From assembly GCF_043641665.1 (NCBI RefSeq), contig NC_092196.1:124001-188000 (forward strand): a DNA stretch of 64,000 bases. Direction: 5' to 3'. The notes under the pieces were generated by a model that saw only the letters and a program-made list of their open reading frames with translations, ran no database searches and was not told where the DNA came from. Below, piece after piece: positions 12,132 to 24,344 of this stretch (within the stretch, counting starts at the first letter, position 1; the number at the start of each line of letters is the position of its first letter). The DNA comes from Enoplosus armatus (taxonomy: Eukaryota > Chordata > Actinopteri > Centrarchiformes > Enoplosidae). The position numbers and the translations under genes are program-made.

Positions 12132-14665
12132 GATGTCAGTCTCGAATTCTGATGACATTCTAGAATTCTGATGTTGTTCTAGAATTCTGATGACATTCTA
12201 GAATTCTGAGGTCATTTTAGAATTTTGTCGACATTCTAGAATTCTGATGAAATTCTAGAGTTCTGTAAACATTCTAAAATTCTGATGTCATTCTAGAATT
12301 CTATCGACATTCCAGAATTCAATCGACATTCCAGAATTCTATCGACATTCCAGAATTCCGATGTTGTTCTAGAATTCTGAGGTCATTCTAGAATTCTTAT
12401 GTCATTCTAGAATTCTGTCGTCATTCTAGAATTCTGTCGTCATTCTAGAATTCTGTCGACATTCTAGAATTCTGAGGTCATTCTAGAATTCTGTCAAAAT
12501 TCTATCGACATTCCAGAATTCTTTCGACATTCCAGAATTCCTATGTTGTTCTCGAATTCTGTGGTTATTCTAGAATTCTGAGGTCATTCTAGAATTCTGA
12601 GGTCATTCTAGAATTCTTTCGACATTCCAGAATTCTGATGTTCTACAATTCTGATGTCATTCTATAATTCTGATGTCATTATAGAATTCTTTCGACAATC
12701 CAGAATTCTGATTTTGTTCTAGAATTCTGAGGTCATTCTAGAATTCTGTCAAAATTCTAGATTTTTGGCTTTGTTCTAAAATTCTGATGTCATTCTAGAA
12801 TCTGATGTAATTTTAGAATTCTGTCGACATTCTAGAATTCTGATGACAATCTACAATTCTGTCAACATTCTACAATTCTGATGTCATTCTAGAATTCTAT
12901 CGACATTCCAGAATTCTGATGTTGTTCTAGAATTCTGATGACATTCTAGAATTCTGAGGTCATTCTAGAATTCTATCGAAATTCCAGAATTCTATCGACA
13001 TTCCAGAATTCTGATGTCATTCTAGAATTCTGATGACATTCTAGAATTCTGAGGTCATTTTAGAATTCTGTCGACATTCTAGAATTTTCTCAACATTCTA
13101 GAATTCTGAGGTCATTCTAGAATTCTGAGGTAATTCTAGAATTGTGATGACATTCTAGAATTCTGAGGTCATTTTAGAATTCTGTCGTCATTCTAGAATT
13201 CTTATGTCATTCTAGAATTCTGTCGACATTCTAGAATTCTGAGGTCATTCTAGAATTCTGATGTCATTTTAGAATTCCGATGACATTCTAGAATTCTGAG
13301 GTCATTTTAGAATTCTGTCGACATTGTAGAATTCTGAGGACATTCTAAAATTCTGTCAACATTCTACAATTCTGATGTCATTCTAGAATTCTTTCGACAT
13401 TCCAGAAGTCTATCAACATTCCAGAATTCTGATGTTGTTCTAGAATTCTGAGGTCATTCTAGAATTCTTATGTCATTCTAGAATTCTGTCGACATTCTAG
13501 AATTCTGAGATCATTCTAGAATTCTGTCAACATTCTAGAATTCTGATGTCATTCTACAACTCTGATGTCAGCCTAAAATTCTGTCAAGATTCTATAATTC
13601 TGACGCTGTTCTAAAATTCTGTCAACATTCTAGGATTCTGACTCTGTTCTACACTCTGATGTCATTCTAGATATCTGTCAACATTCTAGAATTATGACGC
13701 TGTTCTAGAATTCTGATGTCATTCTAGAATTCTGATGACATTCTAGAATTCTGATGTCATTTTTGAATTCTGTCGACATTATAGAATTTTCTCAACATTC
13801 TAGAATTCTGAGGTCATTCTAGAATTCTTATGTCATTCTAGAATTCTGATGACATTCTAGAATTCTGAGGTCATTTTAGAATTCTGTCAACATTCTAGAA
13901 TTCTGATGACATTCTAGAATTCTGTCAACATTCTACAATTCAGATGTCATTCTAGAATTCTATCGACATTCCAGAATTCTATCGACATTCCAGAATTCTG
14001 ATGTTGTTCTAGAATTCTGAGGTCATTCTAGAATTCTGATGACATTCTAGAATTCTGAGGTCATTTTAGAATTCTGTCCACATTCTAGAATTCTGAGGTC
14101 ATTCTAGAATTCTGTCAACATTCTAGAATTCTGACGCTGTTCTAGAATTCTTATGTCATTCTGGAATTCTGAGGTCATTTTAGAATTCTGTCGACAATCT
14201 AGAATTTTCTCGACATTCTAGAATTCTGAGGTCATTCTAGAATTCTGATGTCATTCTAGAATTATGTTGACATTCTAGAATTTTGACTTTGTTCCAGAAT
14301 TCTGATGTCATTCTAGAATTCTTTCGACATTCCAGAATTCTGATGTTGTTCTAGAATTCTGAGGTCATTCTAGAATTCTGACGCTGTTTTAGGATTCTAA
14401 CGCTGTCCTAGAATTCGGATGTCATTCTAGGATTCTGACTCTGTTCTACACTCTGATGTCATTCTAGAATTTTGTCAACATTCTAGAATTCTGATGTCAG
14501 TCTCGAATTCTGATGACATTCTAGAATTCTGATGTTGTTCTAGAATTCTGATGACATTCTAGAATTCTGAGGTCATTTTAGAATTTTGTCGACATTCTAG
14601 AATTCTCATGAAATTCTAGAGTTCTGTAAACATTCTAAAATTCTAATGTCATTCTAGAATTCTAT
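11620..14665 (+). repeat. Segmental duplication, copy B (partner 2240-5330)
   Basis: Downstream partner of the 2240-5330 block. It lacks two monomers near 12830 and is followed by a junction near 14680, where about 755 bp present in the upstream copy is missing. A third, shorter copy of the first 1.3 kb lies at 42570-43880, after LINE copy 6. Confidence 0.85.
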
Positions 14666-17600
14666 CGACATTCCAGAATTCTATCAACATTCCGGAATTC
14701 TGATGTTGTTCTAGAATTCTTATGTCATTCTAGAATTCTGTCGACATTCAAGAATTCTGAGGTCATTATAGAATTCTGTCAAAATTCTAGAATTCTGACG
14801 CTGTTCTAGAATTCTGAGGTCATTCTAGAACTCTGAGGTCATTTTAGAATTCTGTCGACATTCTAGAATTTTGTCAACATTCTAGAATTCTGATGACATT
14901 CTAGAATTCTAGGGTAATTCTAGAATTCTGACGCTGTTTAAGGATTCTAACGCTGTACTAGAATTCGGATGTCATTCTAGGATCCTGCCTCTGTTCTACA
15001 CTCTGATGTCATTGTAGATATCTGTCAACATTCTAGAATTATGACGCTGTTCTACAATTCTGAGGTCATTCTAGAATTGTGATGTAATTCTAGAATTCTC
15101 TCGACATTCCACAATTCTGACGATGTTCTAGAATTCTGATGTCATTCTACAATTCTGACGTCCTAGAATTAAGATGTCATTCTATAATTCTGACGTTCTA
15201 GAATTATGAGGTCATTCTAGAATTCTGCGAACATTCTAGAATTCTGATATTGTTCTAGAATTCTTTCGACATCCAGAATTCTGATGTTCTAGATTTCTGA
15301 GGTCATTCTAGAATTCTGATGACATTCTAGAATTCTGAGGTCATTTTAGAATTCTTTCGACATTCCAGAATTCTGATGTTGTTCTAGAAGTCTGAGGTCA
15401 TTCTAGAATTCTGATGTCATTCTAGAATTCTTTCGACATTCCAGAATTCTGATGTTCTAGAATTCTGATTTCATTCTATAATTCTGATGTCATTTTAGAA
15501 TTCTGATGTCATTCTAGAATTCTTTCGACATTCCAGAATTCTGATGTTCTAGAATTCTGATTTCATTCTATAATTCTGAGGTCATTCTAGAATTCTGACG
15601 CTGTTTTAGGATTCTAACGCTTTCCTAGAATTCGGATGTCATTCTAGGATTCTGACTCTGTTCTACACTCTGATGTCATTCTAGATATCTGTCAACATTC
15701 TAGAATTATGACGCTGTTCTACAATTCTGTCAACATTCTACAATTCTGATGTCTTTCTAGAATTTTATCGAAATTCCAGAATTCAATCGATATTCCAGAA
15801 TTCTGATGTTGCTCTAGAATTCCGATGACATTCTAGAATTCTGATGTCATTCCAGAATTATGTCGACATTCTAGAATTTTGGCTTTGTTCTAGAAGTCTG
15901 ATGTCATTCTAGAATTCTTTCGATATTCCAGAATTCTGATGTTGTTCTAGAATTCTGATATAGTTCTAGAATTCTGAGGTCATTCTAGAATTCTGATGAC
16001 ATTCTGGAATTCTGAGGTCATTTTAGAATTCTGTCGACATTCTCGAATTTTGTCAACATTCTAGAATTCTGAGGTCATTCTAGAATTCTTATGTCATTCT
16101 AGAATTCTGATGACATTCTAGATTTCTGAGGTCATTCTAGAATTCTGTCAACATTCTAGAATTCTGACGCTGTTCTAGAATTCTGATGTCATTCTAGAAT
16201 TATGTTAACATTCTAGAATTTTGACTTTGTTCCAGAATTCTGATGTCATTCTAGAATTCTTTCGACATTCCAGAATTCTGATGTTGTTCTAGAATTCTGA
16301 GGTCATTCTAGAATTCTGATGTCATTTTAGAATTCTGTCCACATTCTAGAATTCTGAGGTCATTCTAGCATTCTGAGGTCATTCTTGAATTCTGAGGTCA
16401 TTCTAGAATTCTGATGACATTCTAGAATTCTGAGGTCATTTTAGAATTCTGTCGTCATTCTAGAATTCTTATGTCATTCTAGAATTCTGTCGACATTCTA
16501 GAATTCTGAGGTCATTCTAGAATTCTGATGTCATTTTAGAATTCTGATGACATTCTAGAATTCTGAGGTCATTTTAGAATTCTGTCGACATTGTAGAATT
16601 CTGAGGACATTCTAGAATTCTGTCAACATTCTAGAATTCTGATGTCATTCTAGAATTCTGTGGTCATTCTAGAGTTCTGTTGTCAGTCTAGAATTCTGAT
16701 GACATTCTAGAATTATGATGCTGTTCTACATTTCTGATGTCACTCTAGAATTTTTTCGAGATTCTACAATTCAGTCGACATTCTACAACTCTGAAGTCAT
16801 TCTAGAATTCTGTCAACATTCTAGAATTTTGATGTCATTCTACAACTCTGATGTCAGCCTAAAACTCTGTCAAGATTCTATAATTCTGACGCTGTTCTAA
16901 AATTCTGTCAACATTCTAGGATTCTGACTCTGTTCTACACTCTGATGTCATTCTAGATATCTGTCAACATTCTAGAATTATGACGCTGTTCTAGAATTCT
17001 GATGTCATTCTAGAATTCTGATGTAATTCTAGAATTCTCTCGACATTCCAGAATTCTGACGATGTTCAAGAATTCTGATGTCATTCTACAATTCTGTCGA
17101 CATTCTAGAATTCTGATGTCATTCTAGAATTCTGTCAACATTTTAGAATTCTGACGCTGTTCTAGAATTCTGAGGTCATTCTAGAATTATGTCGACATTC
17201 TAGAATTTTGGCTTCGTTCTAGAATTCTGATGTCATTCTAGAATTCTTTCGACATTCCAGAATTCTGATGTTGCTCTAGAATTCAGAGGTCATTCTAGAA
17301 TTCTGTCGACATTCTAGAATTCTGATTTCGTTCTAGAATTCTGAGGTCATTCTAGAATTCTTATGTCATTCTAGAATTCTGTCGACATTCTAGAATTCTG
17401 AGATCATTCTAGAATTCTGATGTCATTCTAGAATTCAGAGGTCATTCTAGAATTCTGTCGACATTCTAGAATTCTGATGTCATTCTAGAATTCTGTCAAC
17501 ATTTTAGAATTCTGACGCTGTTCTAGAATTCTGATGACATTCTAGAATTCTGAGGTCATTTTTGAATTCTGTCGACATTATAGAATTTTCTCAACATTCT

Positions 17601-18301
17601 AGAATTCTGAGGTCATTCTAGAATTCTTATGTCATTCTAGAATTCTGATGACATTCTAGAATTCTGAGGTCATTTTTGAATTCTGTCGACAGAATTTTCT
17701 CAACATTCTAGAATTCTGAGGTCATTCTAGAATTCTTATGTCATTCTAGAATTCTGATGACATTCTAGAATTCTGATGTCATTCTAGAATTATGTTGACA
17801 TTCTAGAATTTTGACTTTGTTCAAGAATTCTGATGTCATTCTACAATTCTTTCGACATTCCAGAATTCTGATGTTGTTCTAGAATTCTGAAGTCATTCTA
17901 GAATTCTGATGTCAGTCTCGAATTCTGATGACATTCTAGAATTCTGATGTTGTTCTAGAATTCTGATGACATTCTAGAATTCTGAGGTCATTATAGAATT
18001 CTGTCAAAATTCTAGAATTCTGACGCTGTTCTAGAATTCTGATTCAATTCAATTTCAGTTCAATTCAATTCAATTTCATTTATATAGTGCCAAATCACAA
18101 CAAAAGTCATCTCATGACACTTTACAAAATAGAGCAGGTCTAGACCGACTCTTTATAATGTTATTACAGAGACCCAACAGTTCCCACCATGAGCAAGCAC
18201 TTTGGCGACAGTGGCAAGGAAAAACTTCCTTTTAAGAGGCAGAAAACTCGAGCAGAACCAGACTCTAGGTGGGCGGTCATCTGCTTTGACCGGTTGGGTT
18301 T

Positions 18302-18379
18302 GAGAGAGAGAGAGGGAGAAACAGAGACAGAGAGATAGACGTAGAGACACAGATAGACAGACAGACAGACAGACAGACA
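18302..18379 (+). repeat. GA and GACA microsatellite in LINE copy 2 3'UTR
   Basis: A short (GA)n run, then interrupted GAGACA units, then (GACA)n. The GA part is shorter and the GACA part longer than in the other copies, which gives a marker for copy identity. Confidence 0.9.
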
Positions 18380-18750
18380 TGTAGGCAAAGATGTATGGCA
18401 GCACCAACAGTAGAAGTAGCTGTATATTAGCTTAGATTAATAATAGGAGCTTTAATAGTAACAGAACTACGACTAAACATAATGACTGTAGAGATGAGAG
18501 TCAGGCAGGCCCATGGCGGCAGCAGCACCCAGGCGTACCAGGACCACGATCCACAGCGACCTACGAGTCGACAAAGCACAAAGAAACTCCGGGGAAGAAA
18601 TAAAGTTAGTAACATGCATTGGACTGTGATGAATGTGCAAAGATGAGGAGGGAGAGAAGGAAAGCTCAGTGCATCATGGGAAGTCCCCCAGCAGTGTAGG
18701 CCTATAGCAGCATAACTAGGGGGCTGGTCCAGGCAGGTCTGAGCCAGCCC

Positions 18751-20304
18751 TTAACTATAAGCGTTATCAAAAAGCAAAGTTTTAAGCCTACTCTTAAAAG
18801 TAGAGAGTGTGTCTGCCTCCCGGACCCAAACTGGGAGCTGATTCCACAGGAGAGGAGCTTGATAGCTGAAGGCTCTGGCTCCTGTTCTGTTTTTGGAGAC
18901 TCTAGGAACCACAAGCAGCCCTGCATTCTGGGAGCGGAGTGCTCTAGTAGGGTAATAGGGTACTATGAGCTCTTTAAGATATGATGGTGCCTGACCAGTA
19001 AGAGCTTTGTAGGTGAGGAGAAGGAGTTTAAACTCTATTCTAGATTTTACAGGGAGCCAGTACAGAGAAGCTAATACAGGAGAAATATGATCTCTTTTCC
19101 TGGTTCCTGTCAGTACACGTGCTGCAGCATTCTGGATCAGCTGGAGAGTCCTCAGGGACTTATTGGGACAGCCTGATAATAAGGAATTGCAATAATCCAG
19201 CCTAGACGTGACAAATGCATGGACTAATTTTTCTGCATCTGTTTGAGACAGGATCTTCCTGATTTTTGCAATGTTACGGAGGTGAAAGAAGGCAGTCCGT
19301 GAAGTTTGTTTTACGTGGGAGTTAAAGGACATGTCCTGATCAAAGACAACTCCGAGATTCCTCACGGTGGCGCTGGAGGCCAGGGCAATGCCATCTAGGG
19401 TAACAATATCCTTAGATACTGTATTTCTGAGGTGTTCAGGGCCAAGAACAATAACTTCTGTCTTGTCTGAGTTCAACATCAGATAATTACAGGTCATCCA
19501 GGTCTTTATGTCCTTAAGGCATGCTTGAAGCTTGGCTAACTGATGAGGTTCTTCTGGCTTGATCGATAAATATAGCTGGGTATCATCCGCATAGCAATGA
19601 AAATGTATGGAGTGTTTTCTAATAATATCCCCTAAAGGAAGCATATATAAGGTGAATAGTATTGGTCCAAGCACAGAACCTTGTGGAACTCCATGACTGA
19701 CTTTGGCGTACATGGAGGATTCATCGTTAACATGTACAAACTGAGATCGATCTGATAAATACGACTTAAACCAGCTTAGTGCGGTTCCTTTGATGCCAAT
19801 TAAATGTTCCAGTCTCTGTAATAGGATATGATGGTCAGTGGTGTCGAATGCAGCACTAAGATCTAACAAAACAAGTATAGAGACAAGTCCTTTGTCTGAT
19901 GCAGTGAGAAGGTCATTTGTAACTTTCACCAGTGCCGTCTCTGTGCTATGATGAGCTCTGAAACCTGACTGAAAGTCCTCAAGCAACCTATTGTCATGTA
20001 GAAAGTCACACAGCTGGTTGGCGACTGCTTTCTCAAGAACCTTGGAGAGAAAGTGGAGGTTAGATATAGATCTATAGTTGGCTAAAACCTCTGGATCAAG
20101 AGTGGTCTTTTTAAGAAGAGGTTTAATTACAGCTACTTTAAAGGACTGTGGTACGTAGCCTGTTAATAAGGACAGATTGATCATGTCTAGTAAAGAAGTG
20201 CTGACTAAAGGTAAAACCTCTTTGAGCAGCCAGGTTGGGATGGGGTCTAAGAGACAAGTTGATGGCTTAGATGAAGAGATAGTTTTAGTAAATTCTAGAT
20301 TAAA
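18751..20304 (-). CDS. L2 LINE ORF2 fragment: reverse transcriptase, open frame, no endonuclease
   Basis: The frame is open from the element's truncated 5' edge (codon TTT at 20302-20304) to a stop at 18751, 517 codons in all, with the first Met at 20184 (residue 41). Numbering from that Met: RT fingers at 10-90, motif [11 protein letters not shown] at about 106-115 with catalytic Asp108, motif [11 protein letters not shown] at 165-174, and motif C YADD at 198-201. The L2-type C-terminal part follows ([39 protein letters not shown]). The family enzyme copies its own RNA at a nicked target. An intact L2 ORF2 also carries an N-terminal AP endonuclease, which is missing here. No 5'UTR or promoter is present, so autonomous expression is unlikely. 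Copy-specific changes include FDTTDHH for FDTIDHH. The identification as RT is secure; activity is not implied. Confidence 0.88.
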   Translation of the reverse strand, partial: FNLEFTKTISSSKPSTCLLDPIPTWLLKEVLPLVSTSLLDMINLSLLTGYVPQSFKVAVIKPLLKKTTLDPEVLANYRSISNLHFLSKVLEKAVANQLCDFLHDNRLLEDFQSGFRAHHSTETALVKVTNDLLTASDKGLVSILVLLDLSAAFDTTDHHILLQRLEHLIGIKGTALSWFKSYLSDRSQFVHVNDESSMYAKVSHGVPQGSVLGPILFTLYMLPLGDIIRKHSIHFHCYADDTQLYLSIKPEEPHQLAKLQACLKDIKTWMTCNYLMLNSDKTEVIVLGPEHLRNTVSKDIVTLDGIALASSATVRNLGVVFDQDMSFNSHVKQTSRTAFFHLRNIAKIRKILSQTDAEKLVHAFVTSRLDYCNSLLSGCPNKSLRTLQLIQNAAARVLTGTRKRDHISPVLASLYWLPVKSRIEFKLLLLTYKALTGQAPSYLKELIVPYYPTRALRSQNAGLLVVPRVSKNRTGARAFSYQAPLLWNQLPVWVREADTLSTFKSRLKTLLFDNAYS

Positions 20305-21365
20305 TCTAGAATTCTGATGTCATTCTAGAATTCTTTCGACATTCCAGAATTCTGATGTTCTAGAATTCTGATGTCATTCTAGAATTCTGATGTAATTCTA
20401 GAATTCTTTCGACATTCCAGAATTCTGATGTCATTCTAGAATTCTGATGTCATTCTAGAATTCTGAGGTCATTTTAGAATTCTATCGACATTCTAGAATT
20501 CTGATGACATTCTAGAAATCTGTCAACATTCTACAATTCTGATGTCATTCTAGAACTCTATCGACATTCCAGAATTTTATCGACATTCCAGAATTCTGAT
20601 GTTGTTCTAGAATTCTGATGACATTCTAGAATTCTGAGGTCATTTTAGAATTCTGTCGACATTCTACAATACTGATGACATTCTAGAATTCTGTCAACAT
20701 TCATTCTAGAATTCTGATGACATTCTAGAATTCTGAGGTCATTTTCGATTTCTGTCGACAATCTAGAATTTTCTCAACATTCTTGAATTCTGACGTCAGT
20801 CTAGAATTCTGATGACATTCTAGAATTCTGAGGTCATTTTAGGATTCTGTCGACATTCTAGAATTCTGATGACATTCTACAATTCTGTCAACATTCTACA
20901 ATTCTGATGTCATTCTAGAATTCTATAGACATTCCAGAATTCTATCGACATTCCAGAATTCTGATGTTGTTCTAGAATTCTGTCATCATTCGAGAATTCT
21001 TATGTCATTCTAGAATTCTGTCGACATTCTAGAATTCTGAGGTCATTCTAGAATTCTGTCAACATTCTAGAATTCTGACGCTGTTCTAGAATTCTGATGT
21101 CATTCTAGAATTCTTTCGACATTCCAGAATTCTGATGTTGTTCAATAATTCTGAGGTCATTCTAGAATTCTGATGTCATTTTAGAATTCTGTCGACATTC
21201 TAGAATTCTGATGACATTCTAGAATTCTGTCAACATCCTACAATTCTGATGTCATTCTAGAATTCTATCGACATTCCAGAATTTTATCGACATTCCAGAA
21301 TTCTGACGATGTTCTAGAATTCTGATGTCATTCTAGAATTCTGATGACATTCTAGAATTCTGAGG

Positions 21366-22305
21366 TCATTCTAGAATTCTGACGCTGTTCAAGGATTCTA
21401 ACGCTGTCCTAGAATTCGGATGTCATTCTAGGATCCTGCCTCTGTTCTACACTCTGATGTCATTCTAGATATCTGTCAACATTCTACAATTCTGGTGTCA
21501 TTCTAGAATTCTATCGACATTCCAGAATTCTATCGACATTCCAGAATTCTGATGTTGTTCTAGAATTCTGATGACATTCTAGAATTCTGAGGTCATTTTA
21601 GAATTCTGTTGACATCCTAGAATACTGATGACATTCTAGAATTCTGTCAACATTCTACAATTCTGATGTCATTCTAGAATTCTATCGAAATTCCAGAATT
21701 CTGTCGACATTCCAGAATTCTGATGTCATTCTAGAATTCTGATGACATTCTAGAATTCTGAGGTCATTTTCGAATTCTGTCGACATTCTAGAATTTTCTC
21801 AACATTCTAGAATTCTGAGGTTATTCTAGAATTCTGAGGTCATTCTAGAATTCTGACGCTGTTCAAGGATTCTAACGCTGTCCTAGAATTCGGATGTCAT
21901 TCTAGGATCCTGCCTCTGTTCTACACTCTGATGTCATTCTAGATATCTGTCAACATTCTACAATTCTGGTGTCATTCTAGAATTCTATCGACATTCCAGA
22001 ATTCTATCGACATTCCAGAATTCTGATGTTGTTCTAGAATTCTGATGACATTCTAGAATTCTGAGGTCATTTTAGAATTCTGTTGACATCCTAGAATACT
22101 GATGACATTCTAGAATTCTGTCAACATTCTACAATTCTGATGACATTCTAGAATTCTATCGAAATTCCAGAATTCTGTCGACATTCCAGAATTCTGATGT
22201 CATTCTAGAATTCTGATGACATTCTAGAATTCTGAGGTCATTTTCGAATTCTGTCGACATTCTAGAATTTTCTCAACATTCTAGAATTCTGAGGTTATTC
22301 TAGAA
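21366..22305 (+). repeat. 473-bp tandem duplication
   Basis: The marker block beginning GACGCTGTTCAAGG at 21381 recurs at 21854, offset 473 bp. It is followed by the same rare variants, including ACAATTCTGGTGTC, GTTGACATCC and TTTTCGAATTC. The copies differ at a few bases (for example TGATGTCA against TGATGACA near 21663 and 22138). Confidence 0.88.
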
Positions 22306-22689
22306 TTCTGATGACATTCTAGAATTCTGAGGTCATTTTAAAATTCTGTCGTCATCTAGAATTCTTATGTCATTCTAGAATTCTGTCGACATTCTAGAAT
22401 TCTGAGGTCATTCTAGAATTCTGTCAACATTCTAGAATTCTGACGCTGTTCTAGAATTCTGATGTCATTCTAGAATTCTTTGGACTATCCAGAATTCTGA
22501 TGTTGTTCAAGAATTCTGAGGTCATTCTAGAATTCTGATGTCATTTTAGAATTCTGTCGACATTCTAGAATTCTGATGACATTCTAGAATTCTGTCAACA
22601 TTCTACAATTCTGATGTCATTCTAGAATTCTATCGACATTCCAGAATTCTGTCGACATTCCAGAATTCTGATGTTGTTCTAGAATTCTG

Positions 22690-24055
22690 AGGTCATTCTA
22701 GAATTCTTATGAATTCTGTCGACATTCTAGAATTCTGTCAACATTCTACAATTCTGATGTAATTCTAGAATTCTATCGACATTACAGAATTCTATCGACA
22801 TTCCAGAATTCTGATATTGTTCTAGAATTCTGATGTCTTTCTAGAATTCTGATGTCATTTTAGAATTCTGATGACATTCTAGAATTCTGATGTCATTCTA
22901 GAATTCTGTCAACATTCAAGAATTCTGACGCTGTTCTAGAATTCTGATGTTATGCTAGAATTCTGATGTCATTCTAGAATTCTGAGGTCATTCTAGAATT
23001 CTGATGTCATTCTAGAATTCTGAGGTCATTCTAGAATTGTGATGTAATTCTAGAATTCTCTCGACATTCCACAATTCTGACGATGTTCTAGAATTCTGAT
23101 GTCATTCTACAATTCTGACGTCCTAGAATTAAGATGTCATTCTATAATTCTGACGTTCTAGAATTATGAGGTCATTCTAGAATTCTGCGAACATTCTAGA
23201 ATTCTGATATTGTTCTAGAATTCTTTCGACATTCCAGAATTCTGATGTTCTAGATTTCTGAGGTCATTCTAGAATTCTGATGACATTCTAGAATTCTGAG
23301 GTCATTTTAGAATTCTTTCGAAATTCCAGAATTCTGATGTTGTTCTAGAAGTCTGAGGTCATTCTAGAATTCTGAGGTCATTCTAGAATTCTTATGAATT
23401 CTGTCGACATTCTAGAATTCTGTCAACATTCTACAATTCTGATGTAATTCTAGAATTCTATCGACATTACAGAATTCTATCGACATTCCAGAATTCTGAT
23501 ATTGTTCTAGAATTCTGATGTCTTTCTAGAATTCTGATGTCATTTTAGAATTCTGATGACATTCTAGAATTCTGATGTCATTCTAGAATTCTGTCAACAT
23601 TCAAGAATTCTGACGCTGTTCTAGAATTCTGATGTTATGCTAGAATTCTGATGTCATTCTAGAATTCTGAGGTCATTCTAGAATTCTGATGTCATTCTAG
23701 AATTCTGAGGTCATTCTAGAATTGTGATGTAATTCTAGAATTCTCTCGACATTCCACAATTCTGACGATGTTCTAGAATTCTGATGTCATTCTACAATTC
23801 TGACGTCCTAGAATTAAGATGTCATTCTATAATTCTGACGTTCTAGAATTATGAGGTCATTCTAGAATTCTGCGAACATTCTAGAATTCTGATATTGTTC
23901 TAGAATTCTTTCGACATTCCAGAATTCTGATGTTCTAGATTTCTGAGGTCATTCTAGAATTCTGATGACATTCTAGAATTCTGAGGTCATTTTAGAATTC
24001 TTTCGAAATTCCAGAATTCTGATGTTGTTCTAGAAGTCTGAGGTCATTCTAGAAT
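22690..24055 (+). repeat. 685-bp tandem duplication
   Basis: The rare shortened monomer GAATTCTTATGAATTCTG at 22701 recurs at 23386, offset 685 bp. The same series of variants follows in both, including CATTACAG, GTTATGC, the GACGTCCTAGAATTAAG monomer and TGCGAACATTC. The offset is 36 monomers plus 1 bp. Confidence 0.88.
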
Positions 24056-24344
24056 TCTGATGTCATTCTAGAATTCTTTCGACATTCCAGAATTCTGATG
24101 TTCTAGAATTCTGATTTCATTCTAGAATTCTGATGTCATTTTAGAATTCTGATGACATTCTAGAATTCTGAGGTCATTCTAGAATTCTGACGCTGTTTTA
24201 GGATTCTAACGCTGTCCTAGAATTCGGATGTCATTCTAGGATTCTGACTCTGTTCTACACTCTGATGTCATTCTAGATAACTGTCAACATTCTAGAATTA
24301 TGACGCTGTGCTACGATTCTGTCAACATTCTACAATTCTGATGT

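Larger units (their letters stand above)
1653..18043 (+). repeat. 19-bp satellite array, 16.4 kb, between LINE copies 1 and 2
   Basis: Continuous 19-bp monomers in the same orientation, with no foreign insertion that I can see. Occasional short monomers of 16 bp (TTCTAGAATTCTGATG followed directly by TTCTAG) and 18-bp units (TAGAATCTGATG) break the register. Several nested segmental duplications lie inside and are listed separately. All open frames here are short satellite artefacts. Confidence 0.97.
18044..20304 (-). mobile_element. L2-clade LINE copy 2, best-preserved copy
   Basis: A 2,261-bp non-LTR retrotransposon, minus strand, 5'-truncated. Reading from high to low coordinate it has a reverse transcriptase and C-terminal ORF with no preceding endonuclease, then a 3'UTR of about 700 bp with GA and GACA microsatellites, then the conserved L2 3' segment (CTTTTGTTGTGATTTGGC, TATAAATAAAA) and a GAATTGAATTG tail. 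The tail type and the [10 protein letters not shown] and RLDYCNSLL motifs point to the L2 branch of the CR1/L2 group rather than RTE or L1. TCTAGAATTCTGAT flanks both ends. Confidence 0.9.

Noticed and set aside
18153..18407. Ser/Leu/Cys-rich minus-strand frames in the LINE 3'UTR (also near 27957, 33795, 37095 and 40395)
   Set aside because: They translate the GA and GACA microsatellites and the conserved L2 3' segment. Frames change between copies with tract length, so they are not proteins.
18427..18615. 62-codon minus-strand frame MLLTLFLPRS in each full LINE 3'UTR
   Set aside because: Lies downstream of the ORF2 stop in the 3'UTR. Its conservation reflects recent duplication of the DNA, and no domain is recognisable.
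18702..18926. 74-codon minus-strand frame [10 protein letters not shown] overlapping the end of the RT ORF
   Set aside because: Out-of-frame shadow of the L2 C-terminal coding region.
20290..20310. TCTAGATTAAATCTAGA inverted repeat at the LINE 5' junction as a recognition site
   Set aside because: 8-bp arms around one base are explained by the junction of LINE sequence with a TCTAGA-rich satellite. No further evidence for function.
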